This document shows positions 43,174-51,685 of a stretch of 64,000 bases of DNA, in pieces. The position numbers and the translations under genes are program-made. This stretch comes from Alphaproteobacteria bacterium. GTDB lineage: Bacteria > Pseudomonadota > Alphaproteobacteria > Rhodobacterales > Rhodobacteraceae. The notes below the pieces were generated by a model. That model had not been told where the DNA came from, made no database searches, and saw nothing but the letters and a program-made list of their open reading frames with translations. Numbering within the stretch: the first letter of the stretch is position 1; each line of letters opens with the position of its first letter. The stretch covers positions 37,230 to 101,229 of the forward strand of contig JAUHVK010000018.1 in NCBI GenBank assembly GCA_030425145.1, given 5' to 3'.

Positions 43174-43902
43174 GTGCCAGAGCGAGACCACTTGACTGTG
43201 ACGGTGCAACGCGGTGGCCCGAACGAGCCGCTGCGACCTCAGACCTTTGAGGTGCCGGCCTATGAAAACCAGACGGTTCTGGACGTCGTGTCGTGGATTC
43301 AGCAGAACGCCGATCCGACCCTGACCTACCGCTTTGCCTGCCGGGTCGGCATGTGCGGAAGCTGCGCGATGATGGTCAATGGCGTGCCGCGCTGGACCTG
43401 CCGCACCCATGTCAGCAAGGTTCTGGACGGCAACGCGATCGAGGTCGGCCCTCTGCGCAACCTTCCGGTGATCAAGGATCTGGCCGCCGACATGGACCCG
43501 TTCTTTGACAAATGGGTCGCTGCGGAAGGTCAGCACCATCCGACCCGCACGCGGGATGAAGACATCGCGCCGATTGATCCGGTGACGGATGAGCGGCAGG
43601 CGGCGAATGCGGGGATCGAATGTATCAACTGCTCGGTTTGCTATTCGGCCTGTGACACCGTTGCGGGCAATCCCGATTACCTTGGACCGGCGGCGCTGCA
43701 ACGGGCGTGGACCCTTTACAACGATGCCAAGGATGCCGACCGCAATGCCATCCTCGATGCGGTGTCAGGCAAGGGCGGTTGTCATTCCTGCCATTCGATG
43801 GGCTCCTGTACCGCGTATTGCCCAAACGAACTGGATCCGCTCTCAGCCATTGCCGGGCTGAAGCGCGCGACGGCCAAACGGTTTTTCGGGGGGCGGAAAT
43901 GA
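43174..43902 (+). CDS. succinate dehydrogenase/fumarate reductase-like iron-sulfur subunit (paralogue)
   Basis: Protein of 242 residues. The N-terminal ferredoxin-like [2Fe-2S] site is CRVGMCGSCAMMVNG plus the cysteine in RWTCRTH. The C-terminal clusters are in CINCSVCYSACDTV and CHSMGSCTAYCPNELDP, giving the expected three iron-sulfur centres. The start is GTG at 43174 (MPERDHLTVTVQRGG); no ATG is in frame. Its stop overlaps the next gene (ATGA). The subunit order B-C-D-A and the partners show this is not the housekeeping sdhCDAB operon but a specialised relative. Confidence 0.88.
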   Translation: MPERDHLTVTVQRGGPNEPLRPQTFEVPAYENQTVLDVVSWIQQNADPTLTYRFACRVGMCGSCAMMVNGVPRWTCRTHVSKVLDGNAIEVGPLRNLPVIKDLAADMDPFFDKWVAAEGQHHPTRTRDEDIAPIDPVTDERQAANAGIECINCSVCYSACDTVAGNPDYLGPAALQRAWTLYNDAKDADRNAILDAVSGKGGCHSCHSMGSCTAYCPNELDPLSAIAGLKRATAKRFFGGRK

Positions 43903-44228
43903 GCGAGTTTCACCTTTACATGGCGCAACGCCTTTCGGCGCTGGTGATGGCCCCGTTTGTGATCGTGCATATCGGTGTGATGATCTACGCGATCCAAGGT
44001 GGGCTGTCGGCGGCGGAAATTCTGGGCCGAACGCAGGGCTCGGCCTTCTGGTTTGCCTTTTACGGGATGTTTGTGGTCGCCGTGTCGATCCATGCCGCCA
44101 TCGGGCTGCGCACCATCTTGGGCGAATGGGCGGGCTTGCGCGGCGGTGCGCGGGATGCGGTTTCAGCAGCGATCGGGCTTGGCCTTCTGGCGCTGGGCGC
44201 GCAGGCCGTCTGGGCGGTGACCGTATGA
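43899..44228 (+). CDS. SdhC-like membrane anchor subunit
   Basis: Protein of 109 residues with three membrane helices. Histidines suited to bind heme b are in helix 1 (FVIVHIGVMIY) and helix 2 (VSIHAAIGLRTILGEW). MAQRLSALVMAPF resembles the succinate dehydrogenase cytochrome b start. It overlaps both neighbours with ATGA. It should anchor the flavoprotein/iron-sulfur dimer and pass electrons to or from quinone. Confidence 0.8.
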   Translation: MSEFHLYMAQRLSALVMAPFVIVHIGVMIYAIQGGLSAAEILGRTQGSAFWFAFYGMFVVAVSIHAAIGLRTILGEWAGLRGGARDAVSAAIGLGLLALGAQAVWAVTV

Positions 44229-44563
44229 AGGTCGCACGTGCACATCCACTTTGGCTTGCCTACCTGCTGCACCGGCTGTCGGGGCTGGGCCTTGCGGTTT
44301 TCCTGCCGCTGCATTTCTGGGTGCTGTCCTATGCGCTCAATGATGCGGCCAAGCTGGACGCGTTCCTGACGCTCACCGAGATGCCGTTGGTCAAGGCAGC
44401 CGAGTTCGGTTTGGTCTTCCTGCTGGCCGTGCATTTCTTTGGCGGGCTACGCCTGATCGCGTTGGAATGGCTGCCATGGTCTGCACCGCAGAAAACTTGG
44501 GCTGCGTTGGCAGTGGCCGGGTCGTTTCTAGTGTCCACAACCTTCCTCTTGCAGGCGATCTGA
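44225..44563 (+). CDS. SdhD-like membrane anchor subunit
   Basis: Protein of 112 residues with three membrane helices. LLHRLSGLGLAVFLPLHFWVL carries the H-R-x-S-G motif of succinate dehydrogenase anchor proteins; further histidine in LLAVHFFGGLRLIALEW. With the preceding gene it forms a two-subunit anchor, possibly with two hemes b. It lies one base before the flavoprotein gene. Confidence 0.8.
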   Translation: MKVARAHPLWLAYLLHRLSGLGLAVFLPLHFWVLSYALNDAAKLDAFLTLTEMPLVKAAEFGLVFLLAVHFFGGLRLIALEWLPWSAPQKTWAALAVAGSFLVSTTFLLQAI

Positions 44564-44564
44564 T

Positions 44565-46328
44565 ATGTTCTCCACCAAAGACATCGACTGGCACGACACC
44601 GATATCCTGATCCTTGGCACGGGTGGGGCCGGCATGTTCGCAGCACTTCACGCGATGCAGAGCGCGCCCGAAGGCACCAAGGTGACCATCGCGGTCAAGG
44701 GCCTCATTGGCAAATGCGGCTGCACGCGGATGGTGCAGGGCGGCTACAATGTGGCTTTGGGCGGCGGCGACTCTGTCGAGCGGCATTTCATGGACACGAT
44801 CGAGGGCGGCAAATGGCTGCCCAATCAGGACATGGCGTGGCGTCTGTGCGAACAGGCGGTTGTGCGCATCCGCGAGCTTGAGAACGAGATCGGTTGTTTC
44901 TTTGATCGGAACCCGGATGGGACATTGCACCAAAAGGCCTTTGCCGGGCAGACGGCGGACCGGACGGTGCACAAGGGCGACCTGACGGGGATCGAGATCA
45001 TCAACCGTCTGATGGAGCAGGTTCTGTCGCGCCCCGTCGAGAAGTTGCAGGAACACCGCGCCATCGGTCTGATCCCGACAAGGGACGGTGCATCATTGGC
45101 GGGTGTGCTGATGATCGACATGCGCACCGGGCGGTTCCGGTTCGTGCGCGCCAAGACGGTGCTGATGGCGACGGGCGGTGGCCCCACCATGTACAAGTAC
45201 CACACACCCTCGGGGGACAAGTCGATGGACGGCTTGGCCATGGCGCTGCGTGTCGGCTTGCCGCTGCGCGATATGGAGATGGTGCAGTTCCATCCGACCG
45301 GCTTGCTTGCCGGTGATCACACGCGGATGACCGGGACGGTGCTGGAAGAAGGTCTGCGCGGGGCAGGTGGGCAGTTGGTGAACCACGCGGGCCAGCGCTT
45401 CATGTTCGACTATGACGCCAAGGGCGAACGCGCGACCCGTGATGTGGTCAGCCGGGGCATCTATGCGGAGATGCGCAAGAACAACAATCCCGAGCAGGAG
45501 GGTGTGTTCATCTCCATGTCCCATCTCGGGCCGGACATGGTGCGGGAAAAGTTCAAGGGCATGGTCAAGCGCTGTGCCGATTGCGGGTTCGATCTGGCAG
45601 GTGGCAAGGTCGAGGTGGTGCCGACGGCGCATTACTTCATGGGTGGAGTTGTGGTCGATGTGGACACGCGCACGGCGATGGAAGGGTTGTATGTGGCCGG
45701 GGAGGACGCTGGCGGCGCGCATGGCTCGAACCGGCTTGGCGGTAATGGTGTGGCGAACTCAACCGTCTATGGCGGGATCGCGGGCGATGTGATGGGCGCG
45801 GACATTCGCAAGATGGGTGCGCTGCGCGAACCGGATGAGAGCGTTCTTGAGGCAGAGTTGGTGCGCGCCTGTCATCCGCTGACCCGCAAGCCGGAACTGG
45901 TTCTGCCGCTGCGCAAGCAGTTGCAGGACGCGATGTGGGACGAGGTTGGCGTCATGCGCACCGAGGCCGGGCTGAAGCGTGGACTTGGGCGGATTGCCGA
46001 GATCTCGGACGCGCTGATGGATGTGGGCGTGGCGTCGGAGTCGCTCGCCTTCAACCTCACATGGCACGACTGGCTGAACTTGCGGTCGCTTTGTGATATT
46101 TCCGAGGTGATCACCCAGGCGGCGCTGGCGCGGGAAAACTCGCGCGGGGCGCATTTCCGCGAGGATTTCCCTGATCCCGGCGCGATGGAAGAGAGCTATT
46201 TCACTGTCGCGCGGCAGGTGGATGGCGCGGTCGAGGTGGGGCGCGAGGACGTGCAGTTCACCATCGTACGCCCGGGCGAAACCGTGCTGCCCGAGGGGGA
46301 GCCGGAGACATTGGTGGCAGCGCAGTGA
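44565..46328 (+). CDS. succinate dehydrogenase/fumarate reductase-like flavoprotein, FAD-histidine replaced by cysteine
   Basis: Protein of 587 residues. FAD Rossmann motif ILILGTGGAGMFAAL at 14-28. Dicarboxylate-site residues of SdhA/FrdA are kept: QFHPTG histidine, LEEGLRGAGG glutamate and arginine, PTAHYFMGG histidine and GSNRLGGN arginine, so the substrate should look like succinate or fumarate. Where SdhA has S-H-T-x-x-A-Q-G-G with covalent 8-alpha-histidyl-FAD, this protein has G-C-T-R-M-V-Q-G-G: Cys53 replaces the histidine, with Cys51 nearby. FAD is thus probably not bound through histidine, as in L-aspartate oxidase or thiol:fumarate reductase. Followed by a 154-base gap with a large hairpin. 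Confidence 0.88.
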   Translation: MFSTKDIDWHDTDILILGTGGAGMFAALHAMQSAPEGTKVTIAVKGLIGKCGCTRMVQGGYNVALGGGDSVERHFMDTIEGGKWLPNQDMAWRLCEQAVVRIRELENEIGCFFDRNPDGTLHQKAFAGQTADRTVHKGDLTGIEIINRLMEQVLSRPVEKLQEHRAIGLIPTRDGASLAGVLMIDMRTGRFRFVRAKTVLMATGGGPTMYKYHTPSGDKSMDGLAMALRVGLPLRDMEMVQFHPTGLLAGDHTRMTGTVLEEGLRGAGGQLVNHAGQRFMFDYDAKGERATRDVVSRGIYAEMRKNNNPEQEGVFISMSHLGPDMVREKFKGMVKRCADCGFDLAGGKVEVVPTAHYFMGGVVVDVDTRTAMEGLYVAGEDAGGAHGSNRLGGNGVANSTVYGGIAGDVMGADIRKMGALREPDESVLEAELVRACHPLTRKPELVLPLRKQLQDAMWDEVGVMRTEAGLKRGLGRIAEISDALMDVGVASESLAFNLTWHDWLNLRSLCDISEVITQAALARENSRGAHFREDFPDPGAMEESYFTVARQVDGAVEVGREDVQFTIVRPGETVLPEGEPETLVAAQ

Positions 46329-46374
46329 TGAAACCAGCCGTGAAAGATATGGACAGCCCGAAGCAGCATTTGGT

Positions 46375-46443
46375 GCCGGACAGCCCGCGACCGCGGGTGG
46401 GGGTGAAGCCCCCGCCCGAGGGGGCGGTCGGGGGCTGTCCGGC
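46375..46443. repeat. large inverted repeat with inner hairpin inside the operon
   Basis: Outer arms 46375-46394 and 46424-46443 match at 19 of 20 positions (GCCGGACAGCCC...). The inner 29 bases form a second hairpin (CGGGTGGGGG / CCCCCGCCCG, loop TGAAG). A partial direct copy GGACAGCCCG occurs just upstream at 46351. It fills the gap between the flavoprotein and the hydratase alpha gene. It could stop or slow transcription, stabilise mRNA, or be a mobile intergenic repeat. Confidence 0.8.
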
Positions 46444-46482
46444 TTGCGCCGGACGAAGCAACGCTCACAAGCGAGACACAGC

Positions 46483-47439
46483 ATGATCCCGATCGACCTG
46501 ATCCAGAAAACCGCCGAATCCCTGATGGACAAGGCCGCCATCGAGATCCCCGAGGATTACCTCGACGGCCTCCAGAAGGCCGCCAAGACCGAAGACGGTG
46601 ACCTGTCGTCCTTTGTTCTCAAGGCGATGCTGGAAAACTACGAAGCCGCCAAGGAAGACCGTCGCGCGATGTGCGGGGATACCGGCGTGCCGCGCTGGTT
46701 TGTGAAGCTGGGTAACGATGCCAAGGTTGAGGGCGGCATGTGCGCACTGGAAACGGCGCTGCGTCGGGCGACGGCCAACTCAACCAACGGTGTGCCACTG
46801 CGACCAAACAGGGTGCATCCGCTCTGGCGGACCGATCACAACAACAACGTGGGCATCGGTGCGCCGGAGATCGAATACGGGTTTGAGCCAGAGGGCGAGT
46901 GGATCGACCTCATCACCGTTCACAAGGGCGGGCTTTTCGGCACCGATTACCGGATGCTCTTTCCCAGTGACGGCATTCAGGGAATCAAGCGCTTCTATCT
47001 CGACAGCCTGATGGCCTTCGGCAAGCGCGGTCTGGCCTGTCAGCCGGCGATCATTGGGATCGGGTTGGGCGGATCGAAGGACATATGCATGACCCTCGGC
47101 AAACGCGCGTCCGTGCTGCGCACCGTGGGCAGCCGCAATTCCGATCCGCGCATCGCCGAGATGGAGGACGAGTTCAAGGAACTGGGCAACTCCATCGGAA
47201 TGGGCGCGATGGGGTTTGTCGGCAAGAACATGGTGATCGATTGCAATATCGAGGTGGGTTACTGCCATACCGGCGGTATGCCGATGTCGGTGCACGCCTT
47301 CTGCCTGTCCTCGCGCCGTGCAGTCGCGCGCGTCTACCCCGATGGCCGGGTCGAACACCGTACCGATCCGGACTGGTTCACGCCCTACCAGCGGCGTGAG
47401 ACTGTCGATTGGGAACCGATGCGCGAGGCGGCGGAATAG
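46483..47439 (+). CDS. class I fumarate hydratase-like alpha subunit
   Basis: Protein of 318 residues of the N-terminal FumA/TtdA type, a [4Fe-4S] hydro-lyase. Candidate cluster cysteines are in AMCGDTGVPRWF (about residue 65), GLGGSKDICMTL and VIDCNIEVGYCHTGG. The canonical motif is QDTG; here it is GDTG. A substituted dicarboxylate is the likely substrate (fumarate, mesaconate and tartrate are used by relatives). It starts at MIPIDLIQ (46483); the earlier frame contains the hairpin. The beta subunit is encoded 0.9 kb downstream, separated by the methyltransferase-like gene. Confidence 0.85.
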   Translation: MIPIDLIQKTAESLMDKAAIEIPEDYLDGLQKAAKTEDGDLSSFVLKAMLENYEAAKEDRRAMCGDTGVPRWFVKLGNDAKVEGGMCALETALRRATANSTNGVPLRPNRVHPLWRTDHNNNVGIGAPEIEYGFEPEGEWIDLITVHKGGLFGTDYRMLFPSDGIQGIKRFYLDSLMAFGKRGLACQPAIIGIGLGGSKDICMTLGKRASVLRTVGSRNSDPRIAEMEDEFKELGNSIGMGAMGFVGKNMVIDCNIEVGYCHTGGMPMSVHAFCLSSRRAVARVYPDGRVEHRTDPDWFTPYQRRETVDWEPMREAAE

Positions 47440-48357
47440 ATGGAACGGGCGCTCCCCCATGAAAGCGAGACTCGCTTCCTCGTTTACACGGGGACGGGCA
47501 CGGATCTCATCTTCAATCATGGGATTGAGCTACCGGGCTTCTCGTCCTTTCCGCTTTTGGAAAAACCGGATACACGTGCGGTGTTGGCGGGGCAGATGGC
47601 CGACCTGGTTGCTTTTTCAGGCGAAGTCGGACTGGGCTGTATACTGGATGCCCCGACATGGACCGCCAATCGCGACCGCGCAGCACCCTTGGGGTATGCG
47701 CCGGAGCGGCTCGATGCCGTTAATAAAGATGCCGTGGCATTGATGGAGGAGGTCCGGCAGGCTTCGGGACGCCAGGATGTGCTGGTCTCGGCCTGCATCG
47801 GGCCGCGTTACGACCCCTACGCGGACATTCCACCAATGACGGCTGAAGACGCGCGGACCTATCACAGCGCGCAGATGGCCAGCCTCGCGGGTACGTCGGT
47901 GGATATGGTGACTGCCTACACTTTCAACAGGCTAAGCGAAGCTGTCGGTTGCGTTCAGGCGGCCGCAGATCATGGATTGCCGATTGTACTGTCGTTTGTT
48001 GTCGAAACGGATGGCCGCCTTGCGGATGGCACTTCGCTGACCACGGCAATCGACCATGTGGATCAGGAAACCGGGGCAACTCCACTGTTCTTCATGGTCA
48101 ATTGCGCCCATCCGAGCCATTTCGCCAACGCCTTGACCGCGCACCCGCGTCTGAGAGGTATCGTTGTCAATGCATCCAAATGTTCGCACGCGGAATTGGA
48201 CGAAGCAGACACCCTCGACGAGGGCGACCCTGATGAACTTGGTGCCGAAGTCGCTGACCAAATGCGCCGAAATCCCGCGATAACGGTCTTTGGTGGATGC
48301 TGCGGCACGGACATGCGGCATCTCAGAAGTATGGCACGGGAGGTTTTGCAGAAATGA
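47440..48357 (+). CDS. homocysteine S-methyltransferase-family protein
   Basis: Protein of 305 residues with a TIM-barrel fold. The zinc cysteines of the family are present: FFMVNCAHPSHF and FGGCCGTDMRHL (one plus two cysteines). GTGTDLIFNHGIELPGF is the usual N-terminal GT(E/D) motif. Relatives such as MmuM move a methyl group from S-methylmethionine or another sulfonium to homocysteine. It starts directly after the hydratase alpha stop and overlaps the beta start (ATGA), wedged between the two halves of one enzyme, so it is surely part of the same pathway. Methyl donor unknown. Confidence 0.85.
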   Translation: MERALPHESETRFLVYTGTGTDLIFNHGIELPGFSSFPLLEKPDTRAVLAGQMADLVAFSGEVGLGCILDAPTWTANRDRAAPLGYAPERLDAVNKDAVALMEEVRQASGRQDVLVSACIGPRYDPYADIPPMTAEDARTYHSAQMASLAGTSVDMVTAYTFNRLSEAVGCVQAAADHGLPIVLSFVVETDGRLADGTSLTTAIDHVDQETGATPLFFMVNCAHPSHFANALTAHPRLRGIVVNASKCSHAELDEADTLDEGDPDELGAEVADQMRRNPAITVFGGCCGTDMRHLRSMAREVLQK

Positions 48358-49019
48358 AACCGCGCGAGATCCGTCTGTCGACCACACCAACACCCGAGGC
48401 GATCGCCGAGTTGCGCTTGGGCGATATCGTCTATCTGGACGGGCTGATGTACACCGCCCGCGAAGGCGTATACATGCGGGCGCTAGAGGAAAAAGCGAAT
48501 ATTCCCATGGAGTTGCCGTCAGAAAGTGCGGCGAACTTCCATTGCTCTCCGGCCGCGCGGATCAATCCCGATGGCAGCTTTGACATGGGCGCCGTGACCG
48601 CCACCGCGTCGTTCCGCTTTGCCAAATGGCTGCCGGAATGGATGGAGAAAACCGGTGCGAAGCTGATCATCGGCAAGGGCGGCATGTCGTCGAAGGATTA
48701 CAAATCCTACTTCGTGCCCAACGGCGCGGTTTACCTGTCCACCGTCGGCTATGGCACCGGCGCGCTGCTGGGGCGCGGGGTGGAGAGTGTCGAGGCGGTG
48801 CACTGGAACGAGGAGCTGGGCCTTGCTCAGGCCATGTGGGTCATCAAGTGCAACAAGATGGGGCCGTTTATCGTGGCCTCCGATCTCAATGGCGATTGCC
48901 TGTTCGAACGTGAGAATGCCAAGATCGCGCAGAATATCGAGCGGGTTTATGAAGGCACGAAGCCGGCAGTTCTTAAGCGGTATGGCGAAAGCGACGATCG
49001 CTCGGACGAGGTGATATGA
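48354..49019 (+). CDS. class I fumarate hydratase-like beta subunit with altered motifs
   Basis: Protein of 221 residues of the C-terminal FumA/TtdB type. LRLGDIVYLDGLMYTAREGVYMR aligns with the usual LSGxxxTARDAAHKR, but D-A-A-H is E-G-V-Y here; HCSPAARINPDG replaces the usual HCGPTTxxRMD; KLIIGKGGMSSKDY keeps the GKG motif. These changes fall in segments that form the active site in the family, so a non-standard substrate is likely. ATGA overlaps on both sides place it within the operon. Confidence 0.84.
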   Translation: MKPREIRLSTTPTPEAIAELRLGDIVYLDGLMYTAREGVYMRALEEKANIPMELPSESAANFHCSPAARINPDGSFDMGAVTATASFRFAKWLPEWMEKTGAKLIIGKGGMSSKDYKSYFVPNGAVYLSTVGYGTGALLGRGVESVEAVHWNEELGLAQAMWVIKCNKMGPFIVASDLNGDCLFERENAKIAQNIERVYEGTKPAVLKRYGESDDRSDEVI

Positions 49020-50122
49020 TGCAGAACCCATTTGCGCCGGGGGCCAAACGACCTGAAGTGACAGAAGGCGTGTTCTCGCCGGAAGAAGTCGCGCTGGCGA
49101 ACCGGAACTCGGGTGCGCTGCTCGAGACTTTGGGACTCGAGATCACACCCACCGGCACGCATTACCTGCTCAACCATTTTGACGTGCCGGTGCTGTCGGA
49201 GGCTGGGCATGCGCTGCGTTTCGAAGGGGCGTTCGATGCGCCTTATGTGCTGACGATGGAGGAAATCCGCGCGCTGCCGGAAAAGAGTATGCCTGTGACA
49301 CTGGAATGTGCGGGCAACGGTCGCGCCGGGGTTAGCCCGCGCTGTTTCTCGATGCCGTGGATGTACGAGGCGGTGGGCACGTCGGAATGGACGGGCACAC
49401 CGCTTGCACCTCTGCTGGATCGGGCGAAACCGCAAGGTGGCGTTCAGGATTTCGCGTTCCTTGGCGCGGATTTCGGGTTCGACAAAGGCCAGCCGCATTA
49501 CTTTGGCCGCAGCCTGACTCCAGAGCAGATCGCAGAACTGGACGTGATGCTCGTTTGGGGCATGAACGGCCAACCACTTCTGCCGCAGCATGGCGCGCCT
49601 TTGCGGATCATCGTGCCGGGCTGGTACGGGATGGCCTCGGTCAAATGGCTGACGACCATCGAGGCACTGACAGAGCGGTATCAGGGGTTCCAGCAGGTGC
49701 AGACCTATCGTCTGCGTAGAGACGAGGGTGACCCCGGCACTCCGATCACGACGGTCCGGGTCAAATCTCTGATGAAACCGCCGGGCGTACCTGATTGGGT
49801 GACCCGGCAGCGCTGGTTGCAGGCCGGGCCTGTGACGCTGGAAGGGCGCGCATGGTCCGGTGGCGGTGTTCCGATCACGCGGGTTGAGGTGCTATTGGGC
49901 GACGCATGGCACGAGGCCGAATTGACGGGTCGCCCCGACACCTATGCCTGGACAGGTTGGCGCATTGACTGGGATGCGACCCCGGGCGTTTACGATCTGG
50001 CTTGCCGCGCGACGGACGCAAACGGCAATACCCAACCATTGGAGGCACCATTCGACATGGCAGGGTTCGCCAACAATTCCGTGCATCGTGTGCGCGTCCA
50101 TGTGGCGGAGGCCAGCACATGA
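49016..50122 (+). CDS. sulfite-oxidase-family molybdenum enzyme, cytoplasmic
   Basis: Protein of 368 residues. The Moco domain has MPVTLECAGNGRAGVSP with the molybdenum-ligand cysteine at residue 98, followed by SEWTGTPLAPLLDRA and LVWGMNGQPLLPQHGAPLRIIVPGWYGMASVKWL, all typical of the sulfite oxidase family. The Mo-co dimerisation domain (about 250-365, YRLRRDEGDPGTPITTVRVKS) follows. No signal peptide is visible, whereas many bacterial sulfite dehydrogenases are exported, so it probably acts in the cytoplasm. Oxidation of sulfite to sulfate is the natural guess in this context. It overlaps both neighbours. Confidence 0.87.
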   Translation: MMQNPFAPGAKRPEVTEGVFSPEEVALANRNSGALLETLGLEITPTGTHYLLNHFDVPVLSEAGHALRFEGAFDAPYVLTMEEIRALPEKSMPVTLECAGNGRAGVSPRCFSMPWMYEAVGTSEWTGTPLAPLLDRAKPQGGVQDFAFLGADFGFDKGQPHYFGRSLTPEQIAELDVMLVWGMNGQPLLPQHGAPLRIIVPGWYGMASVKWLTTIEALTERYQGFQQVQTYRLRRDEGDPGTPITTVRVKSLMKPPGVPDWVTRQRWLQAGPVTLEGRAWSGGGVPITRVEVLLGDAWHEAELTGRPDTYAWTGWRIDWDATPGVYDLACRATDANGNTQPLEAPFDMAGFANNSVHRVRVHVAEAST

Positions 50123-51684
50123 CTCGCGGCGCAGATGTGGTGATGCAGACCCTTGCGGCGCATGGGGTCAAAAACATCTTCGCGCTCTCGGGCAACCAGA
50201 TCATGCCGCTCTTCGATGCGAGCCTCGATGCGGGCATTCGCCTTTTCCACACACGGCACGAGGCTGCGGCCGTCTATATGGCCGAGGGTTATGCACAGCT
50301 GTCACGCGGGTTGGGGGTTGCTCTGGTGACCGCCGGGGCCGGGCTTGGAAACGCACTTGGCCCGCTGCTCACCGCGCGGGCGTCTGACACGCCGGTATTG
50401 TTGCTCAGCGGGGACAGCCCTGTGGGCAAGGACGGGCAAGGCGCGTTTCAGGAGATGGATCAGGTCGCCCTGACACAGTCGCTGACCAAATGGTCGGTGC
50501 GGGTTACACGGGCGGCTGATCTGTCTGACGTGATAGACAAGGCGGTCCGCGTGGCCCTGCGTGGACGGCCCGGCCCGGTGCATGTGTCCTTGCCCGCTGA
50601 CGTGCTGATGGTAGCGGCGGAAATGGCGGCGGTCGCGCCCGTCAATCCGGTCGAGCCAACCAACACGTCCGCGCTGCGCGACTGGCTGGACGGCGCACAG
50701 CGCCCGATGGTCGTCTTTGGCCCGTCCCTGAATTCAACCCGGCAACCGGGATTGGCGGCGCGTCTTGAGCAAGCGACAGGCGCGCCGGTGGTCGTCATGG
50801 AAAGCCCGCGTGGGCTGAACGACCCGTCGCTGGGTGCGGTGGCGCAGGTTTTTGCCGAAGCCGACAGGGTGCTCCTGCTTGGGAAGCCGCTGGATTTCAC
50901 GCTGCAATTCGGGGCGGCGGCCCCAAAGGCGGGCTGGGCCGTGGTGAATGCGGACCCCGAAGAACTGTCACGCGCGCGGCGCAATTGTGCAGAGCGCCTG
51001 ACCCGCAGTCTTGAAGCCGACCCGGTGGATGTGGCGCGCGGGCTGGCCTTTGGGTCGGCGGATGATCGCGAAAGTGACTGGTTGGAGCGGGTGCGTTCTG
51101 CTTGCGATTTGCGCAGCTATCATGAATTGGAAAAAAATATTAATTCCAGTTATTTGTGCAATGAAGTTCATGATTTGATCGAAGCAACGCCGAACGCTGT
51201 TCTGGTCTGCGATGGGGGGGAATTCGGCCAATGGGCGCAGGCCAGCGTGTCGGCTCCTCGCAGGATCATCAACGGCGTGTCTGGGGCGATTGGCGGCGGT
51301 CTGTGCTACGCGATGGCGGCTCGTGCGGCGCACCCAGAAGCGACGGTGATCGCGCTCATGGGTGATGGCACAGCGGGATTTCATCTTGCCGAGTTCGAGA
51401 CAGCGGTGCGGGAAAACCTGCCCTTCGTGGCGGTGATCGGCAATGACCTTCGGTGGAACGCCGAACACCAGATCCAGTTACGCGAATTCGGCAGCGACCG
51501 ACTGCACGGGTGTGACCTGAGCGGCGCGCGCTATGACGAGGTGGTCACGGCGCTGGGGGGCTTCGGGGCTTATGTGACCAACCCCGACGATGTGCAGGAT
51601 GCATTGCGCGAAGCAATCGCCTCAGGCAAACCCGCCTGTGTCAATGTTCTGATCGAAGGGCTTCCGGCACCGAAGGTGACGTGA
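50119..51684 (+). CDS. thiamine-diphosphate enzyme (acetolactate synthase / decarboxylase superfamily)
   Basis: Protein of 521 residues with three domains: Pyr domain with the cofactor-activating glutamate in HTRHEAAAVYMAEG (Glu48), a central domain, and a PP domain with GDGTAGFHLAEFETAVRENLPFVAVIGND, the GDG-N motif for ThDP and magnesium. Length is nearer to benzoylformate-type decarboxylases (about 525) than to sulfoacetaldehyde acetyltransferase (about 590). A 2-oxo acid decarboxylase is a reasonable guess. Its ATG overlaps the sulfite oxidase stop. It is the last gene of the operon and is convergent with the GST gene. Confidence 0.85.
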   Translation: MTRGADVVMQTLAAHGVKNIFALSGNQIMPLFDASLDAGIRLFHTRHEAAAVYMAEGYAQLSRGLGVALVTAGAGLGNALGPLLTARASDTPVLLLSGDSPVGKDGQGAFQEMDQVALTQSLTKWSVRVTRAADLSDVIDKAVRVALRGRPGPVHVSLPADVLMVAAEMAAVAPVNPVEPTNTSALRDWLDGAQRPMVVFGPSLNSTRQPGLAARLEQATGAPVVVMESPRGLNDPSLGAVAQVFAEADRVLLLGKPLDFTLQFGAAAPKAGWAVVNADPEELSRARRNCAERLTRSLEADPVDVARGLAFGSADDRESDWLERVRSACDLRSYHELEKNINSSYLCNEVHDLIEATPNAVLVCDGGEFGQWAQASVSAPRRIINGVSGAIGGGLCYAMAARAAHPEATVIALMGDGTAGFHLAEFETAVRENLPFVAVIGNDLRWNAEHQIQLREFGSDRLHGCDLSGARYDEVVTALGGFGAYVTNPDDVQDALREAIASGKPACVNVLIEGLPAPKVT

Positions 51685-51685
51685 T

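Noticed and set aside
43174..46328. Reading this block as the housekeeping succinate dehydrogenase operon
   Set aside because: Gene order, the missing FAD-histidine, and the company of hydratase, methyltransferase and sulfite-oxidase genes do not fit; housekeeping sdhCDAB would be expected beside other TCA genes.
50119..51684. Naming the ThDP enzyme sulfoacetaldehyde acetyltransferase (xsc) because of the sulfur context
   Set aside because: It is about 70 residues shorter than Xsc and no phosphate acetyltransferase gene is nearby; only the superfamily can be supported.
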